Below are positions 1-8,445 of a stretch of DNA of 22,412 nucleotides, in pieces. The DNA is taken from positions 72,476-94,887 of the IMG/VR virus record IMGVR_UViG_3300032050_000048; one strand, 5' to 3'. Each line of letters begins with the position of its first letter. Position 1 is the first letter of the stretch. The notes under the pieces are model-generated. The model was not told where the DNA came from, did no database searches, and was given only the letters and a program-made list of their open reading frames with translations. Both the position numbers and the translations under genes were made by a program. The DNA comes from a virus.

Positions 1-665
1 GAACGTATGATAATTTTAGAGATGCTTTAAATGGTAATGTTGGTAATAATATAATTGGTAGAGAACTTATTATGTATGATACAGTTAGTAATGAATATCA
101 TAAAGTTGTATTTACCAAATGGACTCAAGGAGGAAATGGCGGTGGATTTAAATATACTAGAGAATTGGTCTTCCCAACATCTGGACCTACAATCACATTT
201 GAAAGACCAGATTATAGTCCATCAACAATTGATGTTATAGTTCCTGGAGTACTTGAAATTAAAAGAGACGACAATGGTGGTGGTATATATAATGTTGCTG
301 TTGAGGGATCATTTAATAGTTCAGTTTCACCAACAAACACAACTTGGAACTCTATGTTCACGTCCCCAACACCCGGAAACAACTTTAGTAATAATGTAAT
401 TGGGTATGGGTTTTATAACAATGAAATTATAGGTAATAATTTTTATTATAATAACATTAGTAACGCCTTCCAAAGTGCGACAAATATAGGGTCAAACTTC
501 CAAAAAAATATTATAAACTGTATTGTTAGCGGTTATGATTTTACATCAGCAACTTTTGTGTATGACAACTACAATTGTAATGTATTTGAAAACTCAAGTA
601 ATTCTATTAGATTAAGCTATTATGATGGTAGTGACGTATTAAACATAACAAATATTAACTCTTAA
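1..665 (+). CDS. Tail fibre/spike-like protein, Asn-rich beta-helix repeats (5' partial)
   Basis: The reading frame is open from base 3 to the stop at 663-665, so the first Met at base 72 is probably internal and the gene begins before the window (220 residues visible). The last third (about bases 380-600) is a run of short Asn/Ile/Phe-rich repeats of the type NNxIGxxFxNN. In phage proteins this pattern usually folds as a parallel beta-helix in a tail spike, fibre or baseplate appendage. The adjacent SHAEG fibre gene supports an adhesin or virion role. No enzymatic motif is visible and I cannot name a family. A host-recognition structural role is inference; the frame and the partial status are read directly. 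Confidence 0.7.
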   Translation, partial: TYDNFRDALNGNVGNNIIGRELIMYDTVSNEYHKVVFTKWTQGGNGGGFKYTRELVFPTSGPTITFERPDYSPSTIDVIVPGVLEIKRDDNGGGIYNVAVEGSFNSSVSPTNTTWNSMFTSPTPGNNFSNNVIGYGFYNNEIIGNNFYYNNISNAFQSATNIGSNFQKNIINCIVSGYDFTSATFVYDNYNCNVFENSSNSIRLSYYDGSDVLNITNINS

Positions 666-675
666 AAAAAAGAAT

Positions 676-1092
676 ATGGCAAGTAGTGAATTTTATATAT
701 TAGAAAGTTGTAAAAATCCAGGACAACGAATAATCGCACAATATGATAACAGGCGTGTTGAGGTGTTTCAAAATGAAAAACAATTAGGTGATATTGTAGC
801 ACTAGAGTCAAAGGATAACTTTTTGGCTAATGCTGAAAAAGGTGAAATAAAACCAGTCACAATATTTGTTTATAACTCATCAAATGATACGATTGCCGGT
901 TGTTTTACTGTGGTTGATCAAACTCAAACTGAGGGGTATGACTATTATATTAACCCCGGACTAGGTGGAGAATTTAAAAATTGTGGTGATTGTCAATACC
1001 AATTAGGTGTTGAGAATATCTCAAGTGTTGATACAATAAAAAAAGCTGAAGGATCAAAAATAATTTTAGCACAAATAATAGACAAAATATAA
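676..1092 (+). CDS. Hypothetical protein in tail-fibre cluster (138 aa)
   Basis: The ATG at 676 follows the previous stop by 10 bases and an A-rich leader (AAAAAAAGAAT), and the next gene starts 6 bases after its stop, so it belongs to a tight operon with both fibre-type genes. The protein is mostly predicted beta/loop, with no signal peptide or membrane segment. It has a Gly/Cys stretch (NCGDCQYQLG, around residues 102-111) and an earlier Cys near residue 12. I do not recognise the family. Its position between two fibre-like genes suggests a small virion or fibre-accessory protein, but nothing in the sequence proves it. Confidence 0.65.
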   Translation: MASSEFYILESCKNPGQRIIAQYDNRRVEVFQNEKQLGDIVALESKDNFLANAEKGEIKPVTIFVYNSSNDTIAGCFTVVDQTQTEGYDYYINPGLGGEFKNCGDCQYQLGVENISSVDTIKKAEGSKIILAQIIDKI

Positions 1093-1098
1093 CATAAA

Positions 1099-3003
1099 AT
1101 GAGCGTAAAATATATAATAGATAATTTAGACAATACACTAACAGAACAGATAATTAATGGTGCTGTAAGTGCTACAACATTTTCTGCTGTTACATATTAT
1201 GGTGATGGTAGTAATTTAACAGGTGTTGTATCTTCATTTACTGGGAACACATCAGGAAGTCCAATTAACGAACTACACGTTTGTAATGTTGTTGGTTGTT
1301 CACCAATAACTTTTTTTGATAGCATACAATCAAATGGGTCTATAGCTGATGATTTTTTATCAATGGCTTTTGGTTATAACGTTGTAGCTAGTGGGAGTTA
1401 TTCTCACGCCGAAGGTTATCAAACAACGTCAAAAGGTCTCACTTCCCATGCTGAAGGTATTGATACAACATCTAACGGTGAGTATTCTCACGCAGAAGGG
1501 TATCAAACAAGAACATATGGTGGTTCTTCACACACTGAAGGGGCTTATGGTGTTACAGGTTTACCTGCTTGGACGACTAATGGTACGTTTAATGGCCTAA
1601 TTCAATTACCTAGCGGTTTCGGTGATTTATCTAGCAATTTCCCATCCGGAACTATAGTTGTTTTATATGGTCAGTTCTACACTGTAAGTGCCTCAACATT
1701 CACCACTTTAACAAACATACAATTAACTGATACAACATTAAATGCAGGCGGAGGGCTACCACTTTCAATTTATGACCCAACCTCATTAGCAACAACGTAC
1801 CCATATCAAGGGGTAAACCAAAATACATCCCAATCCCTAGGTTTTGGGGCTCACGTTGAAGGTGGTTACTTTTTTAATAATGTTGCGTTAGGTGTTGGAT
1901 CACACGCAGAAGGTGATGACAACTTAAGTTTAGGTTACGTTTCTCACGTTGAGGGTGTTGGTAATATAACAATTGGTTACTCGTCACACGCTGAAGGCTA
2001 TAACAATAGAGTTGGGTTACCTGGTTGGGAAACAGACGGTACAAGTAGTAGTGTTGTTGGTTTACCAGCTTCTTTTGGGGATTTAACGGCTTATTTCCCT
2101 AGTGGAACTACAGTTATTTTAGATGGGTCAATACACACCGTAACTACAGCAACGTTTACAACAAAAACAAATGTCACATTAGCAACACCGGGGTTATTTG
2201 TTAGTGCCGGAGTTCCACTTTCTATTTATAACCCTGGAGCCTTTATGTGGGGAAAAAGTCTACCATACCAAACTTTATTTCAGGGGGGCACCTATTCACA
2301 CGCTGAAGGTAACACAACATTAAGTTTAAGTATTGGGTCACACGCTGAAGGTAATGGGACAATTGCATACGAAGGGTATCAACACGTTTCTGGTACGTGG
2401 AATGACACAACAAACCCAAATCAATTATTTATTATAGGTAAAGGCACATCAAATTCCGCAAGGTCAAACGCATTTAGAGTTGACACAAGTGGTAATGTTT
2501 ATGGCGCTGGTGCCAGTTATAATACTGGTGCCGATTACGCTGAATATTTTGAATCCGTAACAGGTGAAGCACTTCCTTTTGGCACCGTTGTAGAATTAGA
2601 CGGGGATAAAATAAAAGTTTGTCAAGACGCTAATAACGCAATTGGTGTCATATCATCAACACCTACACTTGTTGGTAACAATGAAGATGGTACAGCAGAT
2701 GAATGGGTTGGTAAATATGAAAAAGATATCTGGGGTAAAATAGTAATGGAGGATTATTCTTATGACGTTGTTGATAATGTTGTGAGTGGAGTTACAACTC
2801 ATAAAACAATTACGGGGAAAAGACCAAAGATAACACCAAATTTTGACCCAACTATTACTTACACACCTAGAGCCAAAAGACCTGAATGGAATGTTGTTGG
2901 TTTACTTGGTCAAATAAGAGTTCTAAAAAACCAACAAATCCCTAGTAGATGGATTAAAATGAAAGATATTAATGATGAAATATCATTATACTTTGTTAGG
3001 TGA
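1099..3003 (+). CDS. Tail fibre with SHAEG head repeats and C-terminal Peptidase_G2-like domain
   Basis: This 634-residue protein starts with a short fibre-type segment ending in YYGDGSNLTG (about residues 34-43), common at the N-termini of phage fibres. From residue 102 it carries ten SHAEG-type pentapeptides (SHAEG, SHTEG, AHVEG, SHVEG), reminiscent of trimeric-adhesin head repeats. Two 74-residue segments (154-227 and 306-379) are copies of one another inserted in the SHAEG region. From residue 476 the C-terminus (GADYAEYFE, GVISSTPTLVGNN, WVGKY, PEWNVVGLLGQ) matches the pattern I know for the Peptidase_G2 / intramolecular-chaperone autoprocessing domain of Bacillus phage SPbeta-type fibres. 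By analogy the C-terminal domain would help trimerise the fibre and then be released. A terminator follows. The fibre call is strong; which residues catalyse cleavage cannot be read with certainty. Confidence 0.85.
   Translation: MSVKYIIDNLDNTLTEQIINGAVSATTFSAVTYYGDGSNLTGVVSSFTGNTSGSPINELHVCNVVGCSPITFFDSIQSNGSIADDFLSMAFGYNVVASGSYSHAEGYQTTSKGLTSHAEGIDTTSNGEYSHAEGYQTRTYGGSSHTEGAYGVTGLPAWTTNGTFNGLIQLPSGFGDLSSNFPSGTIVVLYGQFYTVSASTFTTLTNIQLTDTTLNAGGGLPLSIYDPTSLATTYPYQGVNQNTSQSLGFGAHVEGGYFFNNVALGVGSHAEGDDNLSLGYVSHVEGVGNITIGYSSHAEGYNNRVGLPGWETDGTSSSVVGLPASFGDLTAYFPSGTTVILDGSIHTVTTATFTTKTNVTLATPGLFVSAGVPLSIYNPGAFMWGKSLPYQTLFQGGTYSHAEGNTTLSLSIGSHAEGNGTIAYEGYQHVSGTWNDTTNPNQLFIIGKGTSNSARSNAFRVDTSGNVYGAGASYNTGADYAEYFESVTGEALPFGTVVELDGDKIKVCQDANNAIGVISSTPTLVGNNEDGTADEWVGKYEKDIWGKIVMEDYSYDVVDNVVSGVTTHKTITGKRPKITPNFDPTITYTPRAKRPEWNVVGLLGQIRVLKNQQIPSRWIKMKDINDEISLYFVR
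1558..1779 (+). repeat. Fibre internal duplication, copy 1 (74 codons)
   Basis: Encodes residues 154-227 of the SHAEG fibre, beginning GLPAWTTNG and ending PLSIYDP. It aligns without gaps over exactly 222 bases to copy 2 at 2014-2235. Shared landmarks include GFGDL/SFGDL, FPSGT, TFTT.TN and PLSIY.P. The segment is beta-rich and is flanked by SHAEG motifs on both sides. Confidence 0.85.
2014..2235 (+). repeat. Fibre internal duplication, copy 2 (74 codons)
   Basis: Encodes residues 306-379 (GLPGWETDG to PLSIYNP). It has the same length as copy 1 and clear protein-level similarity, but the DNA has diverged substantially, so the duplication is not recent. Confidence 0.85.
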
Positions 3004-3027
3004 TATTATAAATTTTAAAAATAACAT

Positions 3028-3059
3028 AAACCCCTTTGTTTAAAATAACAAGGGGGTTT
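3028..3059 (+). terminator. Hairpin terminator after the fibre gene
   Basis: A 13-bp stem (AAACCCCTTTGTT paired with AACAAGGGGGTTT, one G-U pair) encloses the loop TAAAAT. The following T-run is weak (GATATTTAT). It lies 25 bases after the fibre stop and just before the terminase promoter-like motif, so it separates the fibre operon from the head operon. Confidence 0.75.
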
Positions 3060-3060
3060 G

Positions 3061-3078
3061 ATATTTATATAAAAATAC
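3061..3078 (+). promoter_or_regulatory. TATTTAT-type candidate phage promoter upstream of terminase
   Basis: ATATTTATATAAAAATAC begins 22 bases before the terminase ATG, directly after a terminator. It is one of eight TATTTAT motifs found just upstream of + strand start codons in this window. It does not match a host -33/-7 promoter well. A promoter role is inferred from position and recurrence only. Confidence 0.4.
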
Positions 3079-3082
3079 TTTT

Positions 3083-4858
3083 ATGAGTTTGACAAAGGAA
3101 CAAATAATGCTTGAGTATGTGAAGTGTATGAGAGACACACCATATGCTTTAAGAACTTATTTACAAACATATGATAATACAGTCTCAAAGTATGTTCCAT
3201 TAGAGTTATTTCCAGATCAAGTATCTCTACTAAAAGATTATGAAGATTATGAGGAAAATATAGCCCTCAAGTATCGCCAGGCTGGTGTATCAACGGTAAC
3301 CGCCGCTTGGGTATCAAAAAGACTTGTGTTTGCTAAAAAAGAAAAACCAGAAAAAATTCTAATTATTGCAAACAAACTTGATACGTCAATGGAAATGGCA
3401 AACAAGATTAGAGCCTTTGTTGACCAATGGCCAAAGTGGGTTGGTACCGGATTTTCAGCCGACAAAAATTCACAAAGACATTATAAGTTAACAAATGGTT
3501 GTGAAGTTAAAGCTGTTGCAACATCACGAGATGCACTAAGGGGTTACACACCAACAATACTTGTTTTTGATGAAGCAGCCTTCATTGAAGCTGACAATGA
3601 TTTCTGGGCAGCTTGTATGGCGTCACTTTCTACCGGTGGTAAAGTAATTGTTGTATCAACACCAAATGGATATGACCCAATTTATTATGAAATCTACGAT
3701 CAATCAACAAAAGGTATAAATAACTTTAAAATCTCTGAAATGTTTTGGTGGAAAGACCCAAGATATTCCAAAGACTTATATCTTGTCCCAACAGATGATA
3801 TGGTTGATTATTTATTACACAAAGAAGAAAGAGACCATTCTGGAAATATTTCATTTGGGGATTCTGACCCATACGAAAGAGATTATGACCACATAAAAGA
3901 ATATTTCCTTAAAGGATATAAACCATGCTCATCCTGGTATGAGAAAATGGTTAAAAAATTAAAATACGATAAAAGAAAAATTAACCAAGAGTTAAATTGT
4001 GAATTCTTAGGATCTGGAGATAACGTATTTGACGCAAAACAACTAGAATATCTAAAATCAAATACAATCTATGATGCACCAAATAAAATGATGGGAAATT
4101 CTCTTTGGATGTGGAAAGAACCAGAACAAGGACATAAATACATTATGGGTGTTGATGTATCAAGAGGTGATAGTGAAGACTTTTCATCAATTCAAATTAT
4201 TGACTTTGATGAAAGAGAACAAGTTCTTGAATATGTTGGGAAAATACCACCGGATGCACTTGCTGAAATAGCATACAAATGGGGATTAATGTACAATGCT
4301 TTTTGTGTTGTGGATATTACCGGAGGTATGGGAATTACAACAGTTAGAAAAATGCAAGAACTTGGTTATAAAAACTTATATATTGATGGGGTTGATACGA
4401 CAAATATCTGGTCGTATAACGCAAAAGCCTTGGATAAAATCCCCGGGATTAATTTTAACAATAAACGGGTTCAGATTATTGCAGCGTTTGAGGAGTATGT
4501 AAGACACAAGTTTAAAATTAGAAGTTCTCGTTTGTACAATGAGATGAACACATTTATTTATGTAAATGGTAGACCAGATCACCAGAAAGGACAACACGAT
4601 GATTTAATTATGGGGATATCAATGGCAATTTATGTTGGGGAATCGTCATTCCAAAAACTTGAAAAGGTTGTTGAAAAAACAAAAATGATGATTGAATCTT
4701 GGACTGTGTCAAATAATGATTCAGTTAGTAGACAACTTCATTTTGACCCGGTACTTCCAAATATGAATACAATGAATGATAGATATAGAAATAATAGTGG
4801 GCCAAGTAGAGAGGAGTATATGAAATACGGCTGGTTATTTGGTGGAATGACAAGATAA
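3083..4858 (+). CDS. Terminase large subunit (T4 gp17-like)
   Basis: This is the ATP-driven DNA packaging motor and headful nuclease, docking on the portal. It has 591 residues, in the usual range of T4-like TerL. The ATPase part shows a Walker A-like RQAGVST (65-71), Walker B with catalytic carboxylate ILVFDEAA (159-166; D163, E164) and a coupling motif STPNG (192-196). The RNase H-like nuclease shows its three acidic positions in GVDVSRGDSEDF (D358), CVVDITGGMG (D411) and QHDDLIMG (D506/D507). Both active centres look intact. No small terminase is recognised next to it. It is followed after 4 bases by a small gene and then the portal, the usual packaging order. Confidence 0.96.
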   Translation: MSLTKEQIMLEYVKCMRDTPYALRTYLQTYDNTVSKYVPLELFPDQVSLLKDYEDYEENIALKYRQAGVSTVTAAWVSKRLVFAKKEKPEKILIIANKLDTSMEMANKIRAFVDQWPKWVGTGFSADKNSQRHYKLTNGCEVKAVATSRDALRGYTPTILVFDEAAFIEADNDFWAACMASLSTGGKVIVVSTPNGYDPIYYEIYDQSTKGINNFKISEMFWWKDPRYSKDLYLVPTDDMVDYLLHKEERDHSGNISFGDSDPYERDYDHIKEYFLKGYKPCSSWYEKMVKKLKYDKRKINQELNCEFLGSGDNVFDAKQLEYLKSNTIYDAPNKMMGNSLWMWKEPEQGHKYIMGVDVSRGDSEDFSSIQIIDFDEREQVLEYVGKIPPDALAEIAYKWGLMYNAFCVVDITGGMGITTVRKMQELGYKNLYIDGVDTTNIWSYNAKALDKIPGINFNNKRVQIIAAFEEYVRHKFKIRSSRLYNEMNTFIYVNGRPDHQKGQHDDLIMGISMAIYVGESSFQKLEKVVEKTKMMIESWTVSNNDSVSRQLHFDPVLPNMNTMNDRYRNNSGPSREEYMKYGWLFGGMTR

Positions 4859-4862
4859 AAAA

Positions 4863-5117
4863 ATGGGATTAGAAAGTAGAAAAACATCTGGCAGATTAAT
4901 TGGTGGATCAACACTTACTGTGACTGGTCAACCTATTTATTCGGTTAAAAAATTTCCAAATACTTTTCAGTATAAGTATAGACCATTACCAGAAGGTGGT
5001 CCCGGAACACCGGTAACAACAACTACAACCACTCAAGAAATAACAACTTGTTATATTCTAACACAAGATTACGATTATATAACAACACAAGATAATTATG
5101 TCTTGGTTTGGTGTTAA
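4863..5117 (+). CDS. Small Thr-rich hypothetical protein between terminase and portal (84 aa)
   Basis: The gene starts 4 bases after the terminase stop and ends 38 bases before the portal ATG, so it is co-transcribed with packaging genes. The N-terminal half is basic and Gly-rich. Then come a run of six Thr (after TPV) and a C-terminal tail with two near-copies of a TQDYDY/TQDNYV unit ending VLVWC. Low-complexity Thr linkers followed by such short repeated units occur in phage virion-associated proteins, but I do not recognise a family. The ORF could be a decoration or linker protein; no function can be assigned. Confidence 0.6.
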   Translation: MGLESRKTSGRLIGGSTLTVTGQPIYSVKKFPNTFQYKYRPLPEGGPGTPVTTTTTTQEITTCYILTQDYDYITTQDNYVLVWC

Positions 5118-5155
5118 AATATTTAATATTATAAAAAAATATTTAAATTTTAAAT

Positions 5156-6949
5156 ATGGAAAATAAAAATAATGAACTAACTGTTTGGCAACGACTGACC
5201 CAGGCCTTTGGTCCCAACTCTTTATTGGGTCAAGATGTCCCAACGTATAAGTTTGATAAGAAAGAACTTTTAAGAACTAAAGATAGAAATGAATACGAAA
5301 AAGAGTTACTACAATCTCAACAAACTTTATATTTAGCAAATCAATGGCAAAAGATTGAAAGTAATTTATATACTCAAGCAATATATTATGAACCAACAAG
5401 ACTTGCAGCATTTTATGATTATGAATCAATGGAGTTTACTCCGGAGATATCAACAGCACTTGACATTTATGCTGAAGAGTCAACAACACCAGATGAAAAC
5501 GGACATATACTTCAAATATATTCAGAATCAAAAAGAATAAAAGGAATTTTAGCCGATTTATTTAATAATACATTAGATATCAACACAAACTTACAGATGT
5601 GGATTAGAAACACTTGTAAGTATGGTGATAATTTTGTTTACTTAAAATTAGATCCAGAAAAAGGAATCATTGGTTGTGTTCAGTTACCGAATATTGAAAT
5701 TGAAAGGTTAGAAAAGGGTATGTCCCCAAAAAGACCTAACACTGAAGTAAAACCAGACGAGAAGGGTGTTAGGTTTAATTGGAAAGAAAAAAATATGGAA
5801 TTTAACACTTGGGAGGTAGCACACTTTAGACTTCTAGGTGACGATAGAAAATTACCATATGGAACTTCTATGCTTGAAAAGGCAAGAAGAATTTGGAAAC
5901 AATTAGTACTTGCTGAAGATGCGATGTTAATTTATCGTACATCAAGAGCCCCGGAAAGAAGGGTATTCAAAGTATTCGTTGGAAATATGGACGATAAAGA
6001 TGTTGAACCATACGTACAACGTGTTGCCAATAAATTTAAAAGGGATCAAATTGTAGATAATAAAACAGGTAATGTTGATTTACGATTTAATCAAATGGCG
6101 GTGGATCAAGATTATTTTATTCCGGTTCGTGATGCAACACAAACAATGCCAATTGAGACATTAGCAGGTGCTCAGAACCTTTCTGAAATTGCGGATATTG
6201 AGTACATCCAAAAGAAACTTGTAACCGCTATTCGTGTACCAAAAGCTTACCTTGGTTTTGAAGAACCAGTTGGTGATGGTAAAAATTTATCTCTACTTGA
6301 TATTCGTTTTGCAAGAACAATTAATAAAATTCAGAAAAATATGCTATCTGAATTAAACAAAATTGCAATTATTCATTTATTTCTTTTAGGATTTGAGGAC
6401 GAACTTACAAACTTTACATTAGGTCTTACAAACCCGTCAAAACAAGCTGATCTTCTTATGGTTGAGGTTTGGAAAGAAAAAGTATTACTTTATAAAGATT
6501 TGGTTACAGATATCCAAGGAACAATCGCACCAACATCGGCGACTTGGGCTAAGAAACATATATTTGGTTGGTCAGACGAGGATATCAAATTAGATATCCA
6601 AAGACAAAGAATGGAGAAAGCGGTTGCGGCAGAACTTGTAAACACACCAACAATTATTACACATACCGGATTATTTGATAACATTGACAATTTGTATAAA
6701 ACTGTAAGTGGGGTAACCGACTCAACAGCCGCAGCACCGGCCGAAGGTGGCGGAATGGATATGGGTGGTGACTTAGGAGGTCCTCCACCACCACCAGGAC
6801 CACCTCCGGGAGGACCAGAAGGTGGTCTACCAGAAAGTAAGGCAAAGATGGAAAATCTATTATTAGAAAATATTGATAATGAAATATTAATTGGTAATAA
6901 CTCTCTAGGTGAAATAGAAAAAGAACTTATGAAGATTTTAGATAAGTAA
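5156..6949 (+). CDS. Portal vertex protein (T4 gp20-like)
   Basis: This 597-residue protein would form the dodecameric portal at one capsid vertex, which nucleates the prohead, is the channel for terminase-driven DNA entry and joins the tail. Family-typical stretches include ALDIYAEEST, NTCKYGDNFVYLKLDP, the PNIEIERLE region, FRLLGDDRKLPYGTSMLEKA, YRTSRAPERRVFKVFVGNM, DYFIPVRD and the helix region VPKAYLGFEEPVGDGKNLSLLD. After about residue 530 comes an odd low-complexity segment of Gly and Pro (five consecutive Pro), then a short helical C-terminus. That tail is probably disordered. The leader is A/T-rich with no Shine-Dalgarno. The call is secure from motifs and position next to terminase. 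Confidence 0.95.
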   Translation: MENKNNELTVWQRLTQAFGPNSLLGQDVPTYKFDKKELLRTKDRNEYEKELLQSQQTLYLANQWQKIESNLYTQAIYYEPTRLAAFYDYESMEFTPEISTALDIYAEESTTPDENGHILQIYSESKRIKGILADLFNNTLDINTNLQMWIRNTCKYGDNFVYLKLDPEKGIIGCVQLPNIEIERLEKGMSPKRPNTEVKPDEKGVRFNWKEKNMEFNTWEVAHFRLLGDDRKLPYGTSMLEKARRIWKQLVLAEDAMLIYRTSRAPERRVFKVFVGNMDDKDVEPYVQRVANKFKRDQIVDNKTGNVDLRFNQMAVDQDYFIPVRDATQTMPIETLAGAQNLSEIADIEYIQKKLVTAIRVPKAYLGFEEPVGDGKNLSLLDIRFARTINKIQKNMLSELNKIAIIHLFLLGFEDELTNFTLGLTNPSKQADLLMVEVWKEKVLLYKDLVTDIQGTIAPTSATWAKKHIFGWSDEDIKLDIQRQRMEKAVAAELVNTPTIITHTGLFDNIDNLYKTVSGVTDSTAAAPAEGGGMDMGGDLGGPPPPPGPPPGGPEGGLPESKAKMENLLLENIDNEILIGNNSLGEIEKELMKILDK

Positions 6950-6950
6950 T

Positions 6951-6967
6951 ATATTTATTAAAAAACA
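6951..6967 (+). promoter_or_regulatory. TATTTAT-type motif upstream of the 239-aa gene
   Basis: ATATTTATTAAAAAACA begins just after the portal stop and 23 bases before the next ATG. It fits the recurrent motif class seen at 3061, 8424, 9526, 11057, 13084, 17002 and 19078. Function is inferred. Confidence 0.35.
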
Positions 6968-6973
6968 ATTAAA

Positions 6974-7693
6974 ATGAAATTTGGACTTATAAAAAGTAAA
7001 ATAGAGAAATGTCTAACAGATTCATACCTTAAGGAATCATTTAAAAAAGACATTTTTATTTTTAGTGAACTTGTATTAAAAAACAAGACATTAAAAGAAA
7101 TGTATTATATGTACGACGAACTATCTTCAAGTAAGGGTTATAGTGATGATTTTGCAAATGAATTCCTTAACGAATCAATAACCACTTTAAAGGAAAGTAT
7201 TAAAAATTTAAGTTCAAACTCTATTAATGAATTAGATTTATGGTTATCTGAAATAGAGACTAAAAACATATATGAAAATATTGACAATCTAGTCTACACA
7301 AAAAACTTAAATCTTGAATCAAGAATTAAAAGTAAAAAGTTTATTTTAGAATCTTTATCAAAATCAAAAAAAGAAGAATACACTGATATGGTAAAATTAC
7401 CAGTAAGTAAAATTGTTGATGTTGCTAATAAGACAATTTCAGATTATTTATCTAGTATTAACGAATCTGAAAGAGAAGAAGTTAAAAAAATCTTGTCAGA
7501 AGACAATGATAAATTATTGGTTAAATATGAAGTATTAAAAGAGAGTACTCTTGATAAATTAAATGATTTAAAATCAACAAACGATGATACTGAAGTAACA
7601 TCAAGAATTAATCAGACAATTAATAAATTAAATAACGAAACCTACAATAGAGTAAATTATTACAAATTAAAAGATTTATTTACAAATCTTTAG
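6974..7693 (+). CDS. Helical hypothetical protein between portal and protease (239 aa)
   Basis: Lys/Glu/Ser/Asn-rich protein predicted to be almost entirely alpha-helical, with no membrane segment, signal peptide or catalytic motif. In T4 the interval between portal (20) and protease (21) holds small prohead-core genes 67 and 68, so a prohead-core role is a positional guess; no sequence similarity to those is visible to me. Its 3' end overlaps the convergent bS21 gene by 14 bases (7680-7693). I do not recognise the family. Confidence 0.65.
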   Translation: MKFGLIKSKIEKCLTDSYLKESFKKDIFIFSELVLKNKTLKEMYYMYDELSSSKGYSDDFANEFLNESITTLKESIKNLSSNSINELDLWLSEIETKNIYENIDNLVYTKNLNLESRIKSKKFILESLSKSKKEEYTDMVKLPVSKIVDVANKTISDYLSSINESEREEVKKILSEDNDKLLVKYEVLKESTLDKLNDLKSTNDDTEVTSRINQTINKLNNETYNRVNYYKLKDLFTNL

Positions 7694-7874
7694 GAGTAAT
7701 TTTTAGTTTCTGAATATAGATTGCTTTTTTAACCTGGCTACGTTTTACAACAGATTTTTTCTTAAATTCCCGTCTATCATTTAGGTGGGAATTTTGTCTT
7801 GTTTTAATCACCTTACTTTTAAGTTCTTTTAACGCCCTTTCTATATCACCTCTTTTAACTTCTACTTTTAACAT
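7680..7874 (-). CDS. rpsU: Phage-encoded ribosomal protein bS21
   Basis: This 64-residue basic protein has the full bS21 pattern: an N-terminal strand MLKVEVKRG, then DIERALKELK, an RREF motif (34-37), SVVKR (41-45) and AIYIQKL (51-57). The SVVKR...AIYIQ ending is the form I associate with Bacteroidota bS21 rather than Proteobacteria. bS21 sits on the 30S subunit near the 16S rRNA 3' end and affects initiation; bS21 genes are known in several phages. In flavobacterial ribosomes bS21 helps sequester the anti-Shine-Dalgarno, with a C-terminal Tyr involved; Y53 here probably corresponds. The gene is alone on the - strand inside the head operon, overlaps the convergent upstream gene by 14 bases and diverges from the gene at 7954. 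Its leader lacks a Shine-Dalgarno. Family call strong; translational reprogramming is inference. Confidence 0.88.
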   Translation of the reverse strand: MLKVEVKRGDIERALKELKSKVIKTRQNSHLNDRREFKKKSVVKRSQVKKAIYIQKLKITPKDL

Positions 7875-7953
7875 ATTTTGATATTATATTGATATATATC
7901 CCAAAAATACATAAACTTCTAAAAAATAAACTAAATAATTATGAAAAAGTTTT

Positions 7954-8424
7954 ATGAAAAAAGGAAAAACTTCCAAAATAAATGGGTTTAGAACTTGTAA
8001 AGTCAGTTATGGTACTGTAGACTCAAAAGAATTCAAATCCCTTTATTTAAATTTACAAACCTGGGTAGAACCAAAAAAAGAAAGTCTAAACTGGGAAAGA
8101 GTTGTCCTTAATATGACAAGAGATATAAAACATTCTGTGTTTAATAATATTGATAAAAATTTATTTGATGAAAAATTTATAGTTGATTTAGACCTAAGAA
8201 CAAGTGGTATACAATTAAAGAAAAAATCATTTATGAATCTTGAGATAAATCTATACAACCTAGAAAATCCTATTGACTTTAAATCACCAATTCTTAAAAA
8301 AACACTTAAAAAATTATCCAAAGATATATACTCAGAGGTTTTCACACATAACAAATTTTTTAAATTCTATTTAACAAAAAAAGGAAATATTAAACCGGAA
8401 AAAATAAAAACTCAGATTGATTAA
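7954..8424 (+). CDS. Hypothetical protein upstream of prohead protease (156 aa)
   Basis: The ATG at 7954 follows TTTT and precedes a Lys-rich N-terminus. An ATG at 7941 is in another frame and closes after 16 codons. The protein is mixed alpha/beta, basic at both ends, with alternating hydrophobic strands such as EKFIVDLDLRTSGIQ and SFMNLEINLYNL. There is no signal peptide or membrane segment. It diverges from the bS21 gene across an 80-base A/T-rich gap and is followed after 21 bases by the protease gene. I do not recognise the family. Position suggests a head-morphogenesis or virion role, unproven. Confidence 0.65.
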   Translation: MKKGKTSKINGFRTCKVSYGTVDSKEFKSLYLNLQTWVEPKKESLNWERVVLNMTRDIKHSVFNNIDKNLFDEKFIVDLDLRTSGIQLKKKSFMNLEINLYNLENPIDFKSPILKKTLKKLSKDIYSEVFTHNKFFKFYLTKKGNIKPEKIKTQID

Positions 8425-8440
8425 TATTTATTATTAAAAC
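8424..8440 (+). promoter_or_regulatory. TATTTAT-type motif upstream of the prohead protease
   Basis: ATATTTATTATTAAAAC starts at the last base of the preceding gene's stop codon and 22 bases before the protease ATG. It is another member of the recurrent motif. A role as promoter or leader element is inferred. Confidence 0.35.
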
Positions 8441-8445
8441 TTAAG

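Noticed and set aside
8043-8354. 103-codon - strand frame opposite the 156-aa gene
   Set aside because: Antisense shadow; the + frame has better leader and spacing to the protease gene.
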